27,168 bases of DNA from an uncultured Oscillospiraceae bacterium (GTDB lineage Bacteria; Bacillota; Clostridia; Oscillospirales; Acutalibacteraceae), in the NCBI GenBank assembly GCA_900549945.1, contig URQJ01000006.1, forward strand, positions 1 to 27,168, written 5' to 3'. Shown here one piece after another: positions 23,003 to 27,168 of this stretch. The position numbers and the translations under genes were made by a program. The notes beneath the pieces are model-generated. The model was given only the letters and a program-made list of their open reading frames with translations. It made no database searches and was not told the DNA's origin. Numbering within the stretch: position 1 is the first letter of the stretch; each line of letters starts with the position of its first letter.

Positions 23003-23051
23003 TGGCGCGCTTGAAGGGACTCGAACCCCTGACCTACTGGTTCGTAGCCAG
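23003..23051. repeat. attR: 49-bp repeat within the intact tRNA
   Basis: Identical to attL at 14587-14635. The repeat spans the anticodon loop, where many tRNA-targeting integrases cut. Confidence 0.97.
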
Positions 23052-23079
23052 TCACTCTATCCAGCTGAGCTACAAGCGC
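23003..23079 (-). tRNA. tRNA-Arg: tRNA-Arg (anticodon ACG)
   Basis: The full cloverleaf is visible on the minus strand. The acceptor GCGCTTG pairs with CAAGCGC, the D arm is GCTCAGCTGGATAGAGT, the anticodon loop CTACGAA gives ACG, the T arm has GGTTCGAGTCC, and the CCA end is encoded. The gene is whole even though an element sits in its 3' end, because the element supplied the identical 49 bases. Confidence 0.97.
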
Positions 23080-23102
23080 ATCTGTTTTTTAACAGCTTAG
23101 TT

Positions 23103-23131
23103 ATTATAGGCTCTTTTTGGGGAAAAGTCAA
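23103..23131 (-). promoter_or_regulatory. tRNA-Arg promoter
   Basis: TTGACT (23131-23126) and TATAAT (23108-23103) on the minus strand are 17 bases apart, placing the start about 15-20 bases before the mature tRNA. Confidence 0.9.
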
Positions 23132-23164
23132 GGGTTTTGCAAAAAAAATCGAAAAAAATTTGCG

Positions 23165-23194
23165 AAAAAAAGGGCGGCCTGCTGTAGGCCGCCC
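23165..23194 (-). terminator. terminator of the glycosyltransferase operon
   Basis: A perfect 9-bp stem, GGGCGGCCT/AGGCCGCCC (23172-23194), is followed by seven T on the minus strand, shortly after the stop codon. Confidence 0.95.
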
Positions 23195-23206
23195 TGAAAG
23201 TCGTGT

Positions 23207-24199
23207 TTATTCGCTTTTTTCCGGTTCTGCGGGCGCTTTCTCTTTCAGGTGCGTCTCGATCAAGTAGCGCGGCCGCTGCTTGACCTCGCTGTAAATCTTG
23301 CCGATGTAGGTGCCGACCACGCCGAGGCACAGCATCTGCAGGCCGCCGAGCAGCCAGATCGAGGCGACGATCGCCGTCCAGCCTGCGACCGTCACGCCGA
23401 GCAGGTGCGAGATCAGCGCGTACAGAAGGCCGAAAACGCTCAGAACAGAAATCAGGATGCCGAGGTTCGAGATCAGCTTCAGGGGCTTGACGCTGAACGA
23501 GGTGATGCCGTCGAGCGCGAGCGCGATCATCTTTTTCAGCGGGTATTTTGATTCGCCCGCAAAGCGCTCGCCGCGGTCGTAATAGACGTAGTCGCTTTTA
23601 AAGCCGATCAGCGGCACGATGCCGCGCAGAAAGAGGTTGACCTCCTTATATTCCGCGAGGCCCTCGAGCGCGCGGCGGCTCATTAGGCGGTAGTCTGCGT
23701 GGTTGAACACGATGTCCACGCCGAGCAGCCGCAGGAATTTGTAGTAGCCCTCGGCGGTCGAGCGCTTGAAAAACGTGTCCTTGTCGCGCTTGTTGCGCAC
23801 GCCGTAGACGACGTCGCAGCCCTCCATGTATTTTTCCACGAAGCGGTCGACGGCGTCGGTATCGTCCTGCAAATCGGCGTCCATGCTGATCGCGCAGTCG
23901 CACAGCGGCGCGGCGGTCATCAGCCCGGCAAGCAGCGCGTTCTGGTGGCCGCGGTTGTGCGCGAGCTTCACGCCGTCCACATAGGGGATCGCGGCGCTGT
24001 ATTCGGAGATGAGGGACCATGTCTGATCGCGGCTGCCGTCGTCCACGTAGAGGATGCGGCTTTCGCGGTCGATCAGCCCGGTACGGATCATCGTGTGCAG
24101 CTTTTCGGTCAGCCGTTTGGTGGTTTCGGGGAGGACGGCCTCCTCGTTATAGCAGGGAATCACCAGATAAAGTACCGGTGCGGTGCGCTCAGTCGTCAT
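23207..24199 (-). CDS. GT2 polyprenyl-phosphate glycosyltransferase (CsbB/GtrB type)
   Basis: A 330-residue membrane-anchored glycosyltransferase. The N-terminal GT-A domain has LVIPCYNEEAVLPET near residue 12, YVDDGSRDQTW near residue 50 and the metal-binding DADLQDD near residue 102. Two C-terminal membrane helices follow (LGILISVLSVFGLLYALISH and ASIWLLGGLQMLCLGVVGTY). This is the DPM1/GtrB/CsbB layout, whose members move a sugar from a nucleotide donor onto undecaprenyl phosphate. The gene overlaps the preceding YfhO-family gene by 11 bases. In B. subtilis, CsbB and YfhO act together in lipoteichoic acid glycosylation, so the pair here likely decorates a wall polymer. The exact sugar is unknown. 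Confidence 0.9.
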   Translation of the reverse strand: MTTERTAPVLYLVIPCYNEEAVLPETTKRLTEKLHTMIRTGLIDRESRILYVDDGSRDQTWSLISEYSAAIPYVDGVKLAHNRGHQNALLAGLMTAAPLCDCAISMDADLQDDTDAVDRFVEKYMEGCDVVYGVRNKRDKDTFFKRSTAEGYYKFLRLLGVDIVFNHADYRLMSRRALEGLAEYKEVNLFLRGIVPLIGFKSDYVYYDRGERFAGESKYPLKKMIALALDGITSFSVKPLKLISNLGILISVLSVFGLLYALISHLLGVTVAGWTAIVASIWLLGGLQMLCLGVVGTYIGKIYSEVKQRPRYLIETHLKEKAPAEPEKSE

Positions 24200-26738
24200 T
24201 TGTAAAGCCCTCCTTTTTTTCCAGTGCCCGGTCCGCTTTCAGGCGCGGCTTCAGGCGGATCAGCGTATGGTTTGTAAAGCTGGTGTTGTGTTTCTTTGCG
24301 TAGTGCGAAAGCGGGCGCACGACCATGTTGTGCGCGAGGATGACCATCCGGCGGCGGTACTTTTCGACCGCGCGCATGCACAGCAGATAGAGCACAAGCA
24401 GGGCAATGCACAGCAACGTGATCAGGCCGCCGAGCAGCAGGCCGGGCGTCTCGTAGACAAACTCGATTTCCACATTTGTGCCGGCGTTGACGCGAATTGC
24501 CATGAAGCCGACGTTTACCCTTTCGATGTCGGCCTTTTCGCCGTTGACATAGGCGGTCCAGCCCGATTCATACGGGATGCTGAAAAAGACAGGCACGTCC
24601 TTTTCGGTCGAGATCGTCGCCGTGAAGCCGGTGTTCGTGTACTGGAAAGTGTCGCAGGCCATCGCGGCGCGGTTTGCACAGTCCGCCTCATAGGCGGCCG
24701 TCGTGTAAAGGATCTGGTCGGCTGTCAGCTCCGTGAGCATGTCGCTCCATTTTTCGGCCTGCCGCCGGGTCAGCACAAGGCCCTTGAGCATCAAAAGCTC
24801 GCGTTGGTTTTCAGCCGCCGCCTCATACGTTTCCTCAGTCACGTAGCTGTCGTAGGCGAAGCCCATCGGGATGTAGTTCTCGTTTTCCCAGATGTCGAAG
24901 CCGTTCGCGTTGCCGTAGTACATCCAGCCGGTCATCGAGGGCGAGGCGTAATCCTCGCCGGCGAAATACTTGTCGTCGTGGTCGCAGTCGAAGAGGTACT
25001 TCACGCTTGTCAGCGCCCTAAGGCCGTAGTGCGCCGTATCGGGGCGCGAGGCCACGTCGCGCTGCACGCCGATCGAATCGTAAAACTCCATCAGCGAACC
25101 GGGCACGATGCTGTGGAACGCCTGAATCGACTGCACCTGCCAGAACATCGCGGAGTTGTCGAGGCTTTCGTAGAAATCCACGCGCACGCGGTCGTCGCGC
25201 AGATCCTCGATCGAGACGTCCTCGCCGCCGTTGAGCGCGTAGGGGATGATGTGGTTGTAGGTGTAGTCGGACTGCGTTTTGCCGAGCGCGATGAAGTAGA
25301 TCGAATACAGCGTGATTACGGCGCTCAGGCAGACGAAGGAGGCGCGGAAGAATTTTTTCGAGCCGCGCACGTAGAAGGTGAGCAGAAACGCCGTGAGCGT
25401 CAGGCAGATCAGCGCGATCGCCACGTAGCACCAGAAGCGCGTCGGGTATTTCTCGAGGCCGTAGGTGACGGAGACGATCTCGCCGTCCTCCTTGATGAGC
25501 GTCGGCATCAGGCCAATCACAAGGGCCGTCACGGCCGTGATCACCGTTGTCCACTTGATCGAGCGCTTCCAGTCGACGCATGGGTTCTCGAGCGCCATCA
25601 TCGTGGCGGCTGCCATCATCAGCGTCAGCATGTAGAACCAGCGGGCGTAGTACGAGGCGTTCAGAAGCTGGAAAGCCGCGTTGAGACCCGGGACAAGCGC
25701 CATGACGAACAGGATCCAGAGCATTTTTTTCAGCCAGTGGCGGCGGCGCATCTGCAGCCAGCCGATCACGCCCGTCATGCTGAACATCGGCAGCCACGCG
25801 CCGAGCGAGGCCCATTTCGAGCCGGAATCCGGCGTGAAGTTCGGGCGCGCGGGCAGATCCGGCGGGAAAAAGAGCGATTGCAGGATGTGCACATACCGCT
25901 GGTTTTTGTCGTAGAGCAGCGCGTTCCACCCGCTGATCGGGTTTGAAACGCGGTAGTTCTGCATGATGCACAAAACGCTCGGCACGAGCAGGATGCAGGA
26001 GATGCCGAGGCCGAGCACGGCCTCGAGCGCGAGCAGCAGGAAATTCTGCGGGCTGATTTTCCAGCTTCCGGAGAGCAGGCGGACAAAGAAATAGATAACC
26101 GTGAAGCACACCATGCCGACGAAGAAATAATAGTTTACAATGCAGCATGCGGCGACCGCGAGCGCAAAGATGCCGCGGCGGTGCGCATACATGTATTCGT
26201 CCAGCGCGGCGAGCAGCAGCGGGAAGAAGATGATCGCCTCGTGGAAGTGGTTGAAAAAGATGTTGTAGACCGAAAAGCCCGAAAACGCGTACAGCAGCGA
26301 AGCGAGCAGCGCCGTGCTCGGGCTGCGCGCGTAGCGGTGAAGGTATACGTAGCCCGTCAGCGCCGCCGAGGCGAATTTCAGCATGAAGAGCGGGCCCATG
26401 AGAAATTGCAGCCACTCGCCGGGGAACGGGATCGTGAGCCAGAAAAATGGGCTGCCGAGCAGGTAAAACGAATACGAGCCGATGAAGTTCGCGCCGAGGT
26501 CGGTCAGGTGGCTCCAGCCGATATTGCCCGAGCGCACCGCGTCGTGCGCCAGCCGGTAAAACGGCACCTGCTGCACGTTGAAGTCGCCGTAAAAGAGGAA
26601 GCGCCCGCCGTCCACCAGCATGAAAGGCAGAAAAATCACGAAGGCGAGCGCTAAGCCGAACAAGAAGGCGTAGAGAAAGTAATTGCCGCGCACCCGGCTG
26701 CGAAGCCGCTCGCCGGCGTGAGCTTTAGAGGTATCCAA
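24189..26738 (-). CDS. yfhO: YfhO-family membrane glycosyltransferase
   Basis: An 849-residue polytopic protein. About a dozen helices span residues 20-480, with the family's first outer loop (GGRFLFYGDFNVQQVPFYRL near residue 48, then LTDLGANFIGSYSFYLLGSP). A large outer beta-rich domain follows (about 490-770), and a final helix, LLGGLITLLCIALLVLYLLC. This GT-C-like layout transfers lipid-linked sugars to wall polymers outside the membrane. The start is TTG at 26738 with AGGAGG 8 bases upstream; no better start is in frame. It leads a two-gene operon with the GT2 enzyme that would make its lipid-linked donor. Confidence 0.9.
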   Translation of the reverse strand: MDTSKAHAGERLRSRVRGNYFLYAFLFGLALAFVIFLPFMLVDGGRFLFYGDFNVQQVPFYRLAHDAVRSGNIGWSHLTDLGANFIGSYSFYLLGSPFFWLTIPFPGEWLQFLMGPLFMLKFASAALTGYVYLHRYARSPSTALLASLLYAFSGFSVYNIFFNHFHEAIIFFPLLLAALDEYMYAHRRGIFALAVAACCIVNYYFFVGMVCFTVIYFFVRLLSGSWKISPQNFLLLALEAVLGLGISCILLVPSVLCIMQNYRVSNPISGWNALLYDKNQRYVHILQSLFFPPDLPARPNFTPDSGSKWASLGAWLPMFSMTGVIGWLQMRRRHWLKKMLWILFVMALVPGLNAAFQLLNASYYARWFYMLTLMMAAATMMALENPCVDWKRSIKWTTVITAVTALVIGLMPTLIKEDGEIVSVTYGLEKYPTRFWCYVAIALICLTLTAFLLTFYVRGSKKFFRASFVCLSAVITLYSIYFIALGKTQSDYTYNHIIPYALNGGEDVSIEDLRDDRVRVDFYESLDNSAMFWQVQSIQAFHSIVPGSLMEFYDSIGVQRDVASRPDTAHYGLRALTSVKYLFDCDHDDKYFAGEDYASPSMTGWMYYGNANGFDIWENENYIPMGFAYDSYVTEETYEAAAENQRELLMLKGLVLTRRQAEKWSDMLTELTADQILYTTAAYEADCANRAAMACDTFQYTNTGFTATISTEKDVPVFFSIPYESGWTAYVNGEKADIERVNVGFMAIRVNAGTNVEIEFVYETPGLLLGGLITLLCIALLVLYLLCMRAVEKYRRRMVILAHNMVVRPLSHYAKKHNTSFTNHTLIRLKPRLKADRALEKKEGFTNDD

Positions 26739-26773
26739 GAGCTTGTCCTCCTGTTTTCTGAGTATTCTATAAA

Positions 26774-26802
26774 ATTATAGCACAATCGCTGTAGGGATTA
26801 AA
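26774..26802 (-). promoter_or_regulatory. promoter of the yfhO-GT2 operon
   Basis: TTTAAT (26802-26797) and TATAAT (26779-26774) on the minus strand are 17 bases apart, with a TG extension directly before the -10. Confidence 0.75.
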
Positions 26803-26831
26803 GCCAATTTTTGTTTTTTAAGGAATTTTTA

Positions 26832-26860
26832 TTGAAAAGTTCGGGCGCGTCGGCTACAAT
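26832..26860 (+). promoter_or_regulatory. promoter of the yfbR-like gene
   Basis: TTGAAA (26832-26837) and TACAAT (26855-26860) are 17 bases apart, 31 bases before the start codon and divergent from the yfhO promoter. Confidence 0.8.
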
Positions 26861-26891
26861 AAAAGGGAACGAGGAAAGGACGGGCAGGCGG

Positions 26892-27118
26892 ATGGAACAG
26901 TTTTTTGCCATGCTTTCGCGCATGAAATACATCAACCGGTGGGGGCTGATGCGCAGCACCCAGAGCGAGAATATCGCGGAGCATTCGCTCGACGTGGCGG
27001 TCATCGCCCACGCGCTGGCGCTGCTGCGCACGCGGCGCTTCGGCCTGCCGTGTGATGCCGAGCGCGCCGCGGTGCTCGGGCTTTTCCACGATGCAACGGA
27101 GATCATCACCGGCGATCT
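26892..27118 (+). CDS. yfbR: HD-domain 5'-deoxynucleotidase, YfbR-like (3' truncated)
   Basis: The first 75 codons of an HD-superfamily phosphohydrolase. FFAMLSRMKYINRWGLMRST, then ENIAEHSLDVAVIAHALA with the first metal His, and LGLFHDATEIITGD with the HD pair, match YfbR, which removes phosphate from deoxynucleoside 5'-monophosphates. AAAGGACGGG lies upstream of the ATG. The gene runs into adapter at 27119, so its C-terminus is missing because of the contig end. Confidence 0.85.
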
Positions 27119-27168
27119 AGATCGGAAGAGCGTCGTGTAGGGAAAGAGTGTAGATCTCGGTGGTCGCC
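27119..27168 (-). other. Illumina adapter (3' contig end)
   Basis: AGATCGGAAGAGCGTCGTGT and onward is the reverse complement of the Illumina universal adapter. It is not genomic and should be trimmed. Confidence 0.99.

Larger units (their letters stand above)
14587..23051. mobile_element. 8.4-kb integrated phage-like or satellite-like element in tRNA-Arg
   Basis: The element is bounded by perfect 49-bp direct repeats equal to the 3' half of tRNA-Arg, with the intact tRNA at the right end beside the integrase. Contents from right to left are the integrase, CI-like repressor, three-operator switch, Cro-like gene, Rha-like antirepressor, small early genes, replication initiator with internal repeats, ArpU/sigma-like regulator, DUF4417 and three unknown genes. 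No terminase, portal, capsid, tail, lysis or conjugation gene was found. A phage satellite or a deleted prophage are both possible. Confidence 0.9.

Noticed and set aside
24183..25946. A 587-codon + strand frame opposite yfhO
   Set aside because: It is a shadow of the YfhO gene, rich in Arg, Val and His without domain features.

Overview
The window is a metagenome-style contig of high GC (about 60% by eye) from a Gram-positive anaerobe, most likely a Clostridia/Oscillospirales member. This rests on strong AGGAGG ribosome sites, GTG/TTG starts, an RpiR regulator, a lipoprotein peptide-type ABC operon, and a CsbB/YfhO-like wall glycosylation pair. The first 40 and last 50 bases are Illumina adapter, not genome, so both terminal genes are cut by the contig ends.

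Layout. (1) 41-5253: carbon catabolism on the + strand: a 5'-truncated FGGY sugar kinase, an SIS phosphosugar isomerase-like protein, a zinc-dependent MDR dehydrogenase, an RpiR-type regulator and a lactonase-fold beta-propeller, with terminators after the last two. (2) 5254-11981: a regulatory region with two copies of a 20-bp palindrome around a promoter, then a complete five-gene ABC operon (lipoprotein, two permeases, two ATPases), with a hairpin between the binding protein and the permeases. Regions 1 and 2 together read as uptake and catabolism of a sugar derivative or oligosaccharide, probably under RpiR control. (3) 12203-14466: a serine recombinase, a 560-base non-coding stretch with a perfect 20-bp inverted repeat, and an AT-rich orphan gene. 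This looks like an acquired patch next to a tRNA gene. (4) 14587-23051: an 8.4-kb integrated element in the 3' half of tRNA-Arg(ACG), bounded by a perfect 49-bp direct repeat. (5) 23003-27118: the intact tRNA-Arg, a GT2 glycosyltransferase plus YfhO-family membrane protein operon on the minus strand, and a divergent truncated YfbR-like HD nucleotidase.

The element is the most interesting part. It carries a tyrosine integrase, and each end has a 12-bp-phased pair of GTGTTA repeats that look like integrase arm sites. A compact lysogeny switch has divergent CI-like and Cro-like genes, three ATTCR-N2-TGAAT operators and a consensus early promoter. The long leftward operon encodes a Rha-like antirepressor, another HTH protein, a small membrane protein, a replisome-organizer protein with GTGAC iteron-like repeats inside its own gene, an ArpU/sigma-like regulator, a DUF4417 protein whose frame is broken at an A8 tract, and several unknown small proteins. 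I found no terminase, portal, capsid, tail or lysis gene, so it is either a phage satellite-like element or a cut-down prophage. A + strand promoter, hairpin and terminator inside the leftward operon predict a short RNA antisense to the small membrane protein gene, an arrangement resembling type I toxin-antitoxin loci. All function calls come from reading the sequence; no database search was run.
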